A DNA stretch of 64,000 nucleotides. Origin: Flavobacterium sp. SM15 (GTDB lineage: Bacteria; Bacteroidota; Bacteroidia; Flavobacteriales; Flavobacteriaceae). Position 1 is the stretch's first letter. Each line of letters begins with the position of its first letter. Of the stretch, positions 1-7,865 are shown piece by piece. The position numbers and the translations under genes are program-made. Where the stretch lies: the NCBI RefSeq assembly GCF_022012335.1, contig NZ_JAKLTO010000002.1, positions 372,001 to 436,000 on the forward strand, read 5' to 3'. The notes under the pieces are model-generated. The model had not been told where the DNA came from. It was given only the letters and a program-made list of their open reading frames with translations, and ran no database searches.

Positions 1-243
1 GATTTGTACGTGTACTTATACCAAAACACGGAGCGTTTGCTGGAGCAGATTCGCCAGCGTGGACGTTCCTACGAACAAGAAATACCGGCGGAATATTTAG
101 AGAAAATCAATCAAGGATATTTGGATTACATCAAAACACAAACCGACTTAAACATCTTAATTATTGATGTTTCCGATATGGATTTTGTAACCCAGCAAAG
201 TGATTATCTGAGAATCTTGGAATTAATCCAAAAACAACAGTAG
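1..243 (+). CDS. Deoxynucleoside kinase, C-terminal part (cut by window edge)
   Basis: The reading frame is open from the first base and ends at TAA (241-243), so only the last 80 or so residues are visible. The sequence (VYLYQNTERLLEQIRQRGR, then EYLEKINQGYLDYI) matches the C-terminal half of bacterial deoxyadenosine/deoxyguanosine kinases. In these the arginine-rich RIRQRGR segment forms the lid over the phosphate donor, and the family phosphorylates deoxynucleosides for dNTP salvage in the cytoplasm. The P-loop lies outside the window and cannot be checked. The substrate is not determinable. The gene converges on a small minus-strand gene that begins right after its stop. Confidence 0.8.
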   Translation, partial: DLYVYLYQNTERLLEQIRQRGRSYEQEIPAEYLEKINQGYLDYIKTQTDLNILIIDVSDMDFVTQQSDYLRILELIQKQQ

Positions 244-420
244 TTATTTCTTCTTTGAAAATGCTTGACGAACAAAGCCAGATACAACCATAAACTGTAT
301 TCCTGCTGTAAGTTTGTGGTCTTTTAACGGATTTTCTTCGCACCAATCCATAAGCGTAACCAGAAGTACAAAAAACGAAAGCAAACCTAAAAACAAAAGA
401 AGTTTTTGTTGAATTTTCAT
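244..420 (-). CDS. Small membrane protein, function unknown
   Basis: This is a 58-residue protein starting MKIQQKLLLFLG, with one hydrophobic stretch (about residues 5-22) followed by a short charged tail ending FSKKK. The ATG at 420 was chosen over an upstream TTG because the ATG directly precedes the hydrophobic segment. It lies 2 bp downstream of the methyltransferase gene, so it is probably co-transcribed. I do not recognise a family. The tail has WCEENPLKDHKLTAGIQF, which suggests a two-helix topology with a short loop. Its size makes it uncertain, but its position exactly between two genes supports it. Confidence 0.5.
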   Translation of the reverse strand: MKIQQKLLLFLGLLSFFVLLVTLMDWCEENPLKDHKLTAGIQFMVVSGFVRQAFSKKK

Positions 421-422
421 CG

Positions 423-953
423 TTAGTTTTGAATTTTCTGAAACAAATCCCACACCACAATTCCGGCACTTACCGAAATATTCAGGGAATGCTTAGTCCC
501 CAACTGCGGAATTTCAATCACACCATCACATAAATGAATGGCTTGTTGAGCCACTCCTTTTACTTCATTTCCAAAAACAAGTGCATATCTCTGATTGGCT
601 TCTACCTGAAAATCATTCAACATGATAGAATTTTCCACCTGTTCGATGGCATAAACCGCAACCTTATCTTGTTTTAGGTTATTGATCACCTCCAACACAT
701 CTTTCGCATATTCCCAAGTTACCGTATCGGTAGCACCTAAAGCGGTTTTGTGAATTTCTTTATTGGGTGGAGTAGCCGTAATTCCGCACAAGTAAATTTT
801 TTCAACAAGAAAGGCATCCGAGGTACGAAATACCGAACCGATGTTGTGCAGGCTTCGGATATCGTCTAACACTAAAATTAAAGGCGTTTTGCTTGCCTGT
901 TTGAATTCGTCTATATTTTTGCGATCTAATTCGCTGTTGGCCAGTTTTCTCAT
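423..953 (-). CDS. SpoU/TrmH-family RNA 2'-O-methyltransferase
   Basis: This is a 176-residue SPOUT-class methyltransferase that would transfer a methyl group from S-adenosylmethionine to a ribose 2'-OH of tRNA or rRNA in the cytoplasm. All three SpoU motifs are visible: NIGSVFRT (37-44) with the conserved asparagine and arginine, FGNE (127-130), and IPQLGTKHSLNISVSAGI (about 148-165), which forms the knotted SAM site. It lacks the N-terminal L30e-like substrate-binding domain of RlmB, so it is a short form and the target RNA cannot be assigned. It probably shares a transcript with the small membrane protein downstream. Confidence 0.85.
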   Translation of the reverse strand: MRKLANSELDRKNIDEFKQASKTPLILVLDDIRSLHNIGSVFRTSDAFLVEKIYLCGITATPPNKEIHKTALGATDTVTWEYAKDVLEVINNLKQDKVAVYAIEQVENSIMLNDFQVEANQRYALVFGNEVKGVAQQAIHLCDGVIEIPQLGTKHSLNISVSAGIVVWDLFQKIQN

Positions 954-969
954 GGTTGTGCATTAAAAA

Positions 970-1000
970 AAGCCCCCAAAATTAAACATTTTAGAGGCTT
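970..1000 (-). terminator. Rho-independent terminator after the DUF1573 gene
   Basis: A 13-bp stem (970-982 with 988-1000, loop of 5) is complete on the minus strand if two G-U pairs are allowed. It is followed by a run of T's (read as A's at 964-969). It lies between the stop of the DUF1573 gene (1024) and the start of the methyltransferase (953). Confidence 0.75.
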
Positions 1001-1023
1001 CTGAATTATTTTAAGGCTAAAAA

Positions 1024-1518
1024 TCAGCTTTTTACTTCTTGCACTTTTACTGGTTCAGCTTTTACAGGAAGTGGCTTAACATCTCCTTTGATCGTTAACA
1101 CTTTTGGAGTTTCTGAAGCGTTAGTAGTTAATGTAACTGTTTTCATGAAAACACCAGTTCTGTGCGTATCGTATTTTACACCAATAACTGCTTTTGCTCC
1201 TGGAGCAATTGGCTCTTTAGGGAACGTAGGCACTGTACAACCACAAGAACCTTGAGCATTCATAATGATTAACGGTTTGTTTCCGTTATTAACAAGTACA
1301 AATTCTCTTTGTCCGTTAGCATCCTGATCGATTGTTCCGTAGTCGATAGTTTCGTTTTCGAAAACCATCCCTGGACCTTCAACTCCTTTAGCTACCGCTT
1401 TTTTAGCAGCTTTTTTAGATTTTTTAACTTCCGTTTTTACTTTAGTCGGAGTTTCTTGTGCACTTACGGTTGTGATTCCAAAAACGAAAAGCGCGCTTAA
1501 TAATAATATTTTTTTCAT
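1024..1518 (-). CDS. DUF1573 domain protein, secreted
   Basis: This 164-residue protein has an N-terminal signal peptide (MKKILLLSALFVFGITTVSAQ, cleavage near 20). A lysine/alanine-rich linker (about 25-45) and a DUF1573 immunoglobulin-like domain (about 50-150) follow. The domain shows the family pattern DYGTI..., REFVLVNNGNKPLII, SCGCTVP and ITTN-like repeats ending VLTIKG. DUF1573 proteins are very common in Bacteroidota and are predicted periplasmic or surface beta-sandwich proteins of unknown function. A TAnnTTTG -7 element (TAGATTTG, read on the minus strand at 1557-1550) lies about 32 bp upstream. The gene is divergent from mutS. Confidence 0.85.
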   Translation of the reverse strand: MKKILLLSALFVFGITTVSAQETPTKVKTEVKKSKKAAKKAVAKGVEGPGMVFENETIDYGTIDQDANGQREFVLVNNGNKPLIIMNAQGSCGCTVPTFPKEPIAPGAKAVIGVKYDTHRTGVFMKTVTLTTNASETPKVLTIKGDVKPLPVKAEPVKVQEVKS

Positions 1519-1664
1519 AATTCTTTGTTTTTTAAAACGTTTGAGAAAGCAAATCTATTAAAAAAAGATTTTCAAAAACCATACCACTTTATTTTTTAAT
1601 TAATTTTTAAGACTAATTTTCACAAACAAAGTCTTCCTGTATATTTGCAAATAAACCAATCAGC

Positions 1665-4271
1665 ATGTCAGCAAAAGAAAAAGCGCCGAAAGAAACACCG
1701 TTAATGAAACAATACAACGAGATAAAAAACAAATATCCCGATGCTTGTTTGCTTTTTCGCGTAGGTGATTTTTATGAAACTTTTGGTGAAGATGCGGTTC
1801 GCGCTGCCGGAATTCTGGGCATTACCCTTACCAAACGCGGCGCGGGTTCGGATTCTGAAACGGCTTTGGCGGGATTTCCTCATCATTCCTTAAATACTTA
1901 TTTACCTAAATTGGTAAAAGCTGGTCTTCGCGTGGCTATTTGCGATCAGTTAGAAGATCCGAAAATGACCAAAACCATCGTAAAAAGAGGAGTTACAGAA
2001 TTAGTTACTCCCGGAGTAGCTCTAAACGACGAAGTTTTAAGTTCAAAATCGAATAACTTTTTAGCCTCGGTTCATTTTGGAAAAAAACTGATTGGAATTT
2101 CATTTTTGGATGTTTCCACCGGTGAATTTTTGACCGCACAAGGTAATCAAGAATACATCGACAAATTACTGCAGAACTTTGGTCCGAGCGAGGTTTTGGT
2201 TCAGAAACATTTTAAAAATCAATTTAAAGAGCAGTTCGGAGAAGATTTTCATTCTTTTTATTTAGAAGACTGGATTTACAAAGAAGACTATGCCTTTGAA
2301 AGCCTGACCAATCACTTCCAGACCAATTCTTTAAAAGGATTCGGGATTGAAGAATTACAAGAAGGCATTATTGCATCCGGAGCAATTCTTTACTATTTAT
2401 CCGAAACCCAACACAATAAAATACAACACATTACCAACATTCACCGTATAGCCGAAGACGCATACGTTTGGATGGACAAGTTTACGATTCGCAATTTAGA
2501 ACTCTACCACAGTTACAACCCAAATGCAGTTACTTTATTGGATGTAATTGACCGCACGCTTTCCCCAATGGGAGCACGATTACTCAAGCGTTGGCTCGCA
2601 CTTCCTTTAAAAGACACCAAGAAAATCCAAGGACGTCATGAAGTGGTGGATTATTTGAAAGAAAATCAGGAGGTTTTACACAAAATGCAGTACCAAATCA
2701 AGCAGATTTCCGATTTGGAGCGTTTGATTTCGAAAATTGCTACTGGAAAAGTAAGTCCACGCGAGATTGTGTATTTGTGCAATTCATTAGATGCGGTGAT
2801 TCCAATCAAAGAAGCTGCTTTGGAAAGTTCAAACGAAGCGTTAAAAACCATCGGAGACAGCTTACATTCCTGCGACTTGTTGCGTGAAAAAATCAAAACG
2901 ACTTTAAATCCGGACGCGCCCGTTTCCATCAACAAAGGAAATGCTATTGCAAAAGGAATTCATCCCGAATTAGATGAATTAAGAAGCATTGCCTTTTCCG
3001 GAAAAGAATACCTGGAGGCCATGGAAGAGCGCGAAAGTGCAAAAACAGGCATCCCTTCCTTAAAAATATCCTTCAACAACGTATTCGGTTACTATATTGA
3101 AATCCGAAACACCCATAAAGACAAAGTGCCAACGGAATGGATTCGTAAGCAAACCTTAGTGAATGCAGAACGCTACATTACCGAAGAGCTTAAAGAATAT
3201 GAATCTAAAATTTTAGGTGCCGAAGAAAAAATTCACAAACTGGAATCTGAATTATTTGAAGAATTGGTACTTTGGATTGCCTTATACATCAAACCGGTAC
3301 AGTTAAATGCAAATTTAATAGCACAGTTGGATTGCCTTAGCTCTTTTACCCAATTGGCCATCGAAAACAACTATATAAAACCCGAAATTGATGAATCGTT
3401 CGATTTAGACATTATAAACGGACGTCATCCGGTAATTGAAAAACAACTTCCGGTTGGCGTTCCCTATATTGCAAACGATGTTTTTCTGGATAATGCCGTA
3501 CAACAAATCATTATGATTACCGGGCCAAACATGTCGGGTAAATCGGCGATTTTAAGACAGACCGCTCTTATTGTTTTATTGGCGCAGATGGGAAGTTTTG
3601 TTCCTGCAGAAAGCGTTCGCATGGGCATCGTGGACAAAATTTTTACCCGTGTAGGCGCCAGTGACAACATTTCAATGGGCGAATCGACCTTTATGGTGGA
3701 AATGAACGAAACGGCCTCGATTTTGAACAACATTTCGGATAGAAGTCTGGTGCTTTTGGATGAAATCGGCCGTGGAACCTCAACTTATGACGGAATTTCC
3801 ATTGCGTGGTCGATTGCGGAATATTTGCACGAGCATCCAAACAAACCCAAAACGCTTTTTGCCACCCATTATCATGAATTAAACGAAATGGAAACCACTT
3901 TTGAGCGCATCCAGAACTTTAACGTTTCGGTGAAAGAACTCAAAGACAATGTTTTGTTCATTCGTAAATTGGTAAAAGGCGGAAGCGCACACAGTTTTGG
4001 TATCCATGTGGCGAAAATGGCCGGGATGCCTCAAACGGTTATACTAAAAGCACAAAAGATTTTAAAAAAGCTTGAAAAAGACCATTCAAGCGAAGCTATG
4101 ACCGGAATTAAAGCCGACAAAGATGAAATGCAGTTGAGTTTTTTCAATATGGACGATCCGCTATTGGAAGAAATCAAGGAAGAAATCGTGAATTTAGACA
4201 TCAACACCCTCACTCCGGTAGAGGCTTTGATGAAATTGAACGAAATCAAACGCATGTTAAGCAAAAAATAA
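1665..4271 (+). CDS. mutS: DNA mismatch repair protein MutS
   Basis: This 868-residue protein is the mismatch-recognition ATPase of methyl-independent mismatch repair. The N-terminal mismatch-binding domain has GDFYETF with the Phe-X-Glu pair at 36-38, the same position as in E. coli MutS. The core, lever and clamp domains follow. The ATPase has Walker A GPNMSGKS (about 620-627), the signature/Walker [17 protein letters not shown] (about 694-709) and ATHYHEL. The length is typical. A -7 element TATATTTG (1640-1647) lies 17 nt before the ATG, with no clear -33 box. The C-terminus (about 820-868) is a MutS dimerisation-type tail. Confidence 0.97.
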   Translation: MSAKEKAPKETPLMKQYNEIKNKYPDACLLFRVGDFYETFGEDAVRAAGILGITLTKRGAGSDSETALAGFPHHSLNTYLPKLVKAGLRVAICDQLEDPKMTKTIVKRGVTELVTPGVALNDEVLSSKSNNFLASVHFGKKLIGISFLDVSTGEFLTAQGNQEYIDKLLQNFGPSEVLVQKHFKNQFKEQFGEDFHSFYLEDWIYKEDYAFESLTNHFQTNSLKGFGIEELQEGIIASGAILYYLSETQHNKIQHITNIHRIAEDAYVWMDKFTIRNLELYHSYNPNAVTLLDVIDRTLSPMGARLLKRWLALPLKDTKKIQGRHEVVDYLKENQEVLHKMQYQIKQISDLERLISKIATGKVSPREIVYLCNSLDAVIPIKEAALESSNEALKTIGDSLHSCDLLREKIKTTLNPDAPVSINKGNAIAKGIHPELDELRSIAFSGKEYLEAMEERESAKTGIPSLKISFNNVFGYYIEIRNTHKDKVPTEWIRKQTLVNAERYITEELKEYESKILGAEEKIHKLESELFEELVLWIALYIKPVQLNANLIAQLDCLSSFTQLAIENNYIKPEIDESFDLDIINGRHPVIEKQLPVGVPYIANDVFLDNAVQQIIMITGPNMSGKSAILRQTALIVLLAQMGSFVPAESVRMGIVDKIFTRVGASDNISMGESTFMVEMNETASILNNISDRSLVLLDEIGRGTSTYDGISIAWSIAEYLHEHPNKPKTLFATHYHELNEMETTFERIQNFNVSVKELKDNVLFIRKLVKGGSAHSFGIHVAKMAGMPQTVILKAQKILKKLEKDHSSEAMTGIKADKDEMQLSFFNMDDPLLEEIKEEIVNLDINTLTPVEALMKLNEIKRMLSKK

Positions 4272-4335
4272 ACATTTGTAAATTCAAGGATATCAAACAA
4301 TTAAAAAAAAGTTTTATTTTTTTCATTTGAAACTC

Positions 4336-4365
4336 TTGCGAAATTAAATTTATGTGTTACATTTG
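4336..4365 (+). promoter_or_regulatory. Promoter of the tRNA-Gly/tRNA-Leu pair
   Basis: TTG (4336-4338), 19 nt, then TACATTTG (4358-4365) is a full match to the Bacteroidota sigma-ABfr consensus TTG-N17-23-TAnnTTTG. It lies 46 nt before the tRNA-Gly gene, with no other gene between. Confidence 0.8.
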
Positions 4366-4411
4366 CACTCGCAATACGAAAGTAGTGCAGTTCATTTGAC
4401 AAATTGATAAT

Positions 4412-4484
4412 GCGAAAATAGCTCAGTTGGTAGAGCGCAACCTTGCCAAGGTTGAGGTCGCGGGTTCGAACCCCGTTTTTCGCT
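4412..4484 (+). tRNA. tRNA-Gly (anticodon GCC)
   Basis: The 73 nt fold as a cloverleaf. Acceptor GCGAAAA pairs with TTTTCGC, the discriminator base is T, and the D arm is AGCTC...GAGC. The anticodon loop TTGCCAA places GCC at 4445-4447, and the T arm is GCGGG-TTCGAAC-CCCGT. CCA is not encoded. It is followed after 16 nt by tRNA-Leu. Confidence 0.97.
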
Positions 4485-4500
4485 CAATACCAATATAAAT

Positions 4501-4585
4501 GCTCGAGTGGTGGAATTGGTAGACACGCTGGACTTAAAATCCAGTGGACATTATGTCCGTGCGGGTTCAAGTCCCGCCTTGAGTA
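4501..4585 (+). tRNA. tRNA-Leu (anticodon UAA), integration target
   Basis: This is an 85-nt class II tRNA. Acceptor GCTCGAG pairs with CTTGAGT (first pair G-U), the discriminator is A, and the anticodon loop CTTAAAA places TAA at 4535-4537. The long variable arm is TGGACATTATGTCCG, and the T arm is GCGGG-TTCAAGT-CCCGC. From position 4566 onward its 3' end is one copy of a 21-bp direct repeat whose other copy is at 10591-10611. An integrative element has therefore inserted here and regenerated an intact tRNA 3' end. CCA is not encoded. Confidence 0.97.
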
Positions 4586-4586
4586 C
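4566..4586 (+). repeat. attL: 21-bp direct repeat in the tRNA-Leu 3' end
   Basis: This segment (begins TTCAAGTCCCGCC, ends GAGTAC) covers the T-loop to the discriminator base plus one base. It is repeated exactly at 10591-10611, and the bases just outside each copy differ. The location in a tRNA 3' end, with a tyrosine integrase gene next to the other copy, is the classic attachment-site arrangement. Confidence 0.92.
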
Positions 4587-4590
4587 TTGA

Positions 4591-4631
4591 AAAAACCGTA
4601 ACACGTTTATTTTTAAACTGTTACGGTTTTT
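4591..4631. terminator. Bidirectional terminator inside the element's left end
   Basis: A 13-bp perfect stem (4591-4603 with 4619-4631, loop of 15) starts with A's and ends with T's. It can terminate the tRNA transcript from the left and the BRCT gene transcript from the right. It belongs to the element, not to the host locus, because it lies inside the attachment repeat. Confidence 0.7.
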
Positions 4632-4642
4632 CTTTTTTAGAC

Positions 4643-4664
4643 TTGCCAAACCATTGCCAAACAT
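4643..4664 (+). repeat. Left arm-type repeats (TTGCCAAACAT-like)
   Basis: There is one exact copy of TTGCCAAACAT (4654-4664), preceded directly by a copy differing in the last two bases (4643-4653). The same unit is present three times in tandem at the other end (10426-10458), in the same orientation. Placement about 60 bp inside attL is as expected for integrase arm-binding sites. This role is inferred. Confidence 0.65.
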
Positions 4665-4686
4665 TTACAAAAACATTGTTTTTTTT

Positions 4687-5049
4687 CTACAAAGGCACTT
4701 CCCCAGTTTCAACAAGATTATAAAATTCATCAGTAGAAAGCAATATTGCGTTTTGCTCTTTCGCCTTTTGTATTTTTACTTCTCCGGCATTTGAGCCACA
4801 ACACAAAAAATTCAAATTAACTGTTATACTTTTAGCAATATGAAATCCTTTTTCAATTGCAATTTTTGTCAATTGTTCTTTTTCGCTTGGATTGTAACCA
4901 GTAAAACAAATTTCAATTTTAGGCTCTTTCTTCTGCTTTAGAGAATAAACAATTTCCCAGCCTTTTTTTTCTGTAAGGTTTTCAATTTCCGTTTCGGTTA
5001 ATTCTGTTTTAGATTTCAGAATACTCAAAAGTTTATTTGATAGAATCAT
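4687..5049 (-). CDS. Stand-alone BRCT-domain protein on the element
   Basis: This 120-residue protein has a short N-terminal region (1-45) and a C-terminal BRCT domain (about 46-118). The BRCT pattern is clear: IEICFTGYNPSEKEQL, a hydrophobic strand with LNFLCCGS (the usual LVCG/LVAG position), AGEVKIQKAKEQ, then STDEFYNLVETGE. BRCT domains bind DNA ends or phosphoproteins and are best known in NAD-dependent ligase and replication proteins. A lone copy without ligase or polymerase is unusual. The ATG at 5049 was preferred over a TTG 21 nt upstream, because a -7 element TATATTTG (minus strand, 5075-5068) overlaps that TTG. It is the last gene before attL, a typical cargo position. Confidence 0.75.
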   Translation of the reverse strand: MILSNKLLSILKSKTELTETEIENLTEKKGWEIVYSLKQKKEPKIEICFTGYNPSEKEQLTKIAIEKGFHIAKSITVNLNFLCCGSNAGEVKIQKAKEQNAILLSTDEFYNLVETGEVPL

Positions 5050-5141
5050 ATTTAAATTATTGATAATCAAATATAAAATAATTTACATTACATTGTAAGT
5101 CCAAAAGTCTTAGTGCATTTTTGCACTTTGGCAATAAAAAA

Positions 5142-5169
5142 AGCCATAACAGATTTTTCTATTATGGCT
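5142..5169 (-). terminator. Terminator after the small HTH gene
   Basis: An 8-bp stem (5142-5149 with 5162-5169) has extra A-T pairing in its loop. On the minus strand it is followed by a T-run (A's at 5135-5142). It lies 15 bp downstream of the stop at 5184. Confidence 0.65.
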
Positions 5170-5183
5170 CTTAAATCAATAAA

Positions 5184-5444
5184 TTACCTCAAATGCACTA
5201 CCTCTTCAGGTGGGTACAAATTGATATTTATCAATACAATTTCATTATTAGAATTTCTAAAATATCGGGGTGTTATTCCTAAACCATGAGCAACCGACCT
5301 TATATAAACTAAATTAATCGGATTCTCTTCATCTATAAACCCTTTTACGTTCCTTACAAGCTTACCTCTTTCAATATGCTTTCTTATCGTTGCTTCACTT
5401 TCACCTGTCAGTATAGAAAACTCTTTTGTTGTGTATTGTGCCAT
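5184..5444 (-). CDS. Small helix-turn-helix protein of the element
   Basis: This 86-residue protein starts MAQYTTKEFSILTGESEATIRKHIERGKLV. The first 30 residues look like a winged-helix or MerR/excisionase-type HTH: T-K-E-F-A-x-x-T-G, then ATIRKHI as recognition helix, then GKLV leading into the wing. The remainder (about 40-86) has no recognisable domain and ends in a hydrophobic ILININLYPPEEVVHL segment. It may be a transcriptional regulator or a recombination directionality factor. The element has a second HTH protein (7866-8144) that is closer to classic Xis. The ATG is clear, and the gene is followed by its own terminator. Confidence 0.55.
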   Translation of the reverse strand: MAQYTTKEFSILTGESEATIRKHIERGKLVRNVKGFIDEENPINLVYIRSVAHGLGITPRYFRNSNNEIVLININLYPPEEVVHLR

Positions 5445-5771
5445 TATATCAATTATTAATTATTAATTCATTGCAACTAACTGCAACTTTTACAACTTCT
5501 TTTTAATCCCTTTTAAAATAAGCGCAAAGCCTTAAATATCAAAACGTGACAATTTCAGCCGTGACAGTCTAAAAAAATGGTCAAGCATACGTTTACCGCG
5601 GGACGCAACATTCTACCGTACATTTCAAGCCCTTTTACAGTACCTTTTTTATTTTTTATACCCTGAAACACATTTTAAATAGAACGCTCTTAAATCGCTT
5701 TGTTTTGAGTTAGTAATAACTTAAAAAGAACTGAAGTTTTTTATTCTTCAGTCCCTTTAACTTTTTTTACT
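5445..5771. other. Gene-free stretch in the element: repeats and a GC-rich patch
   Basis: These 327 bp hold no convincing gene. They contain two direct copies of CGTGACA (5545-5551 and 5560-5566, 15 bp apart), a relatively GC-rich patch (about 5590-5640, including CCGCGG), and a hairpin at the right end (5728-5754). In a small element with a replication-type protein this is the best candidate for an operator or replication origin, but I see no proven nick site. Confidence 0.45.
5728..5754 (-). terminator. Terminator after the 216-residue orphan gene
   Basis: A 9-bp stem (5728-5736 with 5746-5754), complete on the minus strand with one G-U pair, is followed by TTTTTAA. It lies 17 bp beyond the stop at 5772. 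Confidence 0.7.
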
Positions 5772-6422
5772 CTATCCTCTTTTAAGTTTTTTAAGATTGT
5801 CTACCGAATCTGTTCTTATCAGCATACTGTTGTCACTTGATGACTGGCCAATTAATGAACTAAAAACAAAATCTTGCACTTTGAAATATCCGTTTAATTC
5901 ACGCCCTGCATATTTTTCAATTTTCAACTTCAAAAGATTGAAATCGTTTATTAACTTTTCAGCATACTCAATTATTTCAATCTCTTCTTTTCCGTTTGCA
6001 TAAATACAATGCATTTCTGTTATTGATTCAATTGATTTTTTTGGCAAAACAAATTTGTCATTGTTATACTCCAAAAGCGATAAATCCAAAACAACCGGAT
6101 CTTTACTTTTTTCTAAAACTTCTTTAATGCGGTCTTTGTATTCCTGTAAAGTAGGCTTATGATTTTTCAAAATTCCCTCAATAGAAATATCATTTGTAAT
6201 ACCGGCCTTTTTAAGTCGTTCCTTTTCCAAGCCTAAATAAATCATCGCCTCATTTTCTCCCTTTGCCGTTAATTGTGATTTAAAGACCTCATTACTGTAT
6301 TGCCCTATATTTAAATCATTATAGGCCTCAATTAGCGATGTTAATTCATTTGTAAACTCATTCAAACGGTTTACACTCTTTTTAATTGCGGTTTCATTGC
6401 GGGAAATTAATTTTCTTTCCAT
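5772..6422 (-). CDS. Element orphan protein, 216 residues, function unknown
   Basis: I do not recognise a family. The protein is largely helical and charged. The N-terminal part (about 1-45, MERKLISRNETAIKKSVNRLNEF) and the middle (95-125) look like amphipathic helices. There is no signal peptide or membrane segment, and no cysteine-rich or nucleotide-binding motif. It lies 34 bp downstream of the replication-type gene and probably shares its transcript, with a terminator directly after it. A role with the replication protein, such as an accessory or copy-control factor, is only a guess from position. Confidence 0.6.
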   Translation of the reverse strand: MERKLISRNETAIKKSVNRLNEFTNELTSLIEAYNDLNIGQYSNEVFKSQLTAKGENEAMIYLGLEKERLKKAGITNDISIEGILKNHKPTLQEYKDRIKEVLEKSKDPVVLDLSLLEYNNDKFVLPKKSIESITEMHCIYANGKEEIEIIEYAEKLINDFNLLKLKIEKYAGRELNGYFKVQDFVFSSLIGQSSSDNSMLIRTDSVDNLKKLKRG

Positions 6423-6456
6423 TCTTAATAAATTTTAATTGTTAATAATTGTTTAA

Positions 6457-7737
6457 TCAATACAACACCTCACTTACAAAACCAGAAGCAAACATATTTA
6501 ACTGACTTGCCGGATAGAGTTTAACTTGCTTTATTCTTTGATTTGAATTTGCATTTCTGATGTTGTGAGCAATCTCTTTAACTTGCTTTTCAAAATCTGA
6601 ATTATGCCAACGTTTAGACAAATACCTTCTTTTGATTTGCTCAAATACTTTTTTATCATTTTTGAAATAGTATTTTAGTCCTGTATGACTTAGCAACAAA
6701 CTCCCTTTTTTTTGCATCGAAATATTAATTCCGGTAACCACACAAACACAATCTTTTTGAAACTCATTTTCTGAATTAGAAACTACCTTTTTTGACGCTA
6801 TAATTAAACGGTCATTTTGGGTAGTCGTACCAATTAGAAAATCTATCTTTTTACTCATTATTTCAGATGTTACTCTTTTTATGTTTTTTGAGTTTGATAA
6901 AATGAGTTTCTGCAATTGCTTTTTATGGTATTTGAAATTTTCATTTTGATTATTTTCTACTAAACCAGTCCAAAAAATCGGATTTGAATATTTTAATAAT
7001 GCTTCCTTTTGCGAGTTTTTACATAAATTGTCAATTCGGGTAGTGTTATCAAAAAAAAGTACATTTTGCCACTCGTTTAACAATTCTCTTTTAAATGCTT
7101 GCAATTTTGTTGTACTTATATCTTTAAGCGTTTCAATACCAAACTTTTTAAGTTTTTCCATTTTGGTATATTTTATTTCAAAACGCATTACATCATTTAA
7201 AATATTAAACCCTCTGGAATTGTATTGTAATGCTTTGTTATACAGTTTTACAATGTATTGCGAGTGTACGACTTGTTTATATTTACCCTCAAATGAGTTT
7301 TTTTGATATTCAAACGGTTTTGTTTTATGAAGTAAGCAGCTCTCAATAATTTCGTTTGTTTCAATTATTGGGTTAATATTTATTCCTACTTCTAAACACT
7401 TTAAAATACAGTTGCCTGAATCAATATTAAACTTTCTTTGAAAGTCCATTAAAACCAATAAAAAAGCCTTAAAATCAAAATCGTTATAGTTGTGCGCTCC
7501 GGCGTTCCAGTATTTATGCAAACTTCCACTTATTGTAATTGTTCCCGTATCGTAAATTCTAAATTCTAAACCTTTGTAAAATGCGTTTTTGTATGGCGTT
7601 GTTTTTTTACCGTTTCTGTTTACGGTTCTAATTTGTCCAGTTTGTAAATTGATTTTATCATAAAAATCTAAATAGGGATTTTGTTCTAATTCAATAGGAC
7701 AAACGCCAGTTACTAATATTTTTACGAAATCAACCAA
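6457..7737 (-). CDS. Probable phage/plasmid-type replication initiator
   Basis: This 426-residue protein resembles the replication proteins of small Bacteroidota elements related to the filamentous-phage gene II/X group. The pattern is YLDFYDKIN..., then RIYDTGTITISGSLHKYWN..HNYNDF, then CLEVGININP, YIVKLYNKALQY and DVMRFEIKYTKMEKL. This family is thought to nick one strand and start rolling-circle replication, but I cannot point to the catalytic tyrosine with certainty. No ATG occurs before residue 96, so the start must be non-ATG; TTG at 7737 gives the expected beginning. Its gene lies downstream of the Xis-like HTH gene, separated by a terminator. The assignment is by pattern memory and is moderate. 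Confidence 0.55.
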   Translation of the reverse strand: MVDFVKILVTGVCPIELEQNPYLDFYDKINLQTGQIRTVNRNGKKTTPYKNAFYKGLEFRIYDTGTITISGSLHKYWNAGAHNYNDFDFKAFLLVLMDFQRKFNIDSGNCILKCLEVGININPIIETNEIIESCLLHKTKPFEYQKNSFEGKYKQVVHSQYIVKLYNKALQYNSRGFNILNDVMRFEIKYTKMEKLKKFGIETLKDISTTKLQAFKRELLNEWQNVLFFDNTTRIDNLCKNSQKEALLKYSNPIFWTGLVENNQNENFKYHKKQLQKLILSNSKNIKRVTSEIMSKKIDFLIGTTTQNDRLIIASKKVVSNSENEFQKDCVCVVTGINISMQKKGSLLLSHTGLKYYFKNDKKVFEQIKRRYLSKRWHNSDFEKQVKEIAHNIRNANSNQRIKQVKLYPASQLNMFASGFVSEVLY

Positions 7738-7794
7738 AAGAGTATATTTGTAGAAGTTTTTACAATGCCAACGTGAAAACGAACTTTGAACAAT

Positions 7795-7826
7795 AAAAAG
7801 GGCGTGATGACATTACGCCCTTTTTT
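7795..7826. terminator. Terminator between the Xis-like and replication genes
   Basis: An 11-bp stem (7795-7805 with 7815-7825) is built as A5-GGGCGT...ACGCCC-T6, so it works on both strands. On the minus strand it follows the HTH gene (stop at 7866) and precedes the replication gene. This suggests the latter has its own promoter in 7738-7794. Confidence 0.75.
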
Positions 7827-7865
7827 AATTCAAATACTAAGTTTAATAATTCAAAAAGTTAATTT

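Noticed and set aside
5112-5127. AGTGCA/TGCACT inverted repeat as terminator
   Set aside because: The 6-bp stem has no T-run on either strand and lies upstream of the BRCT gene; at most an operator, and too weak to list as a feature.
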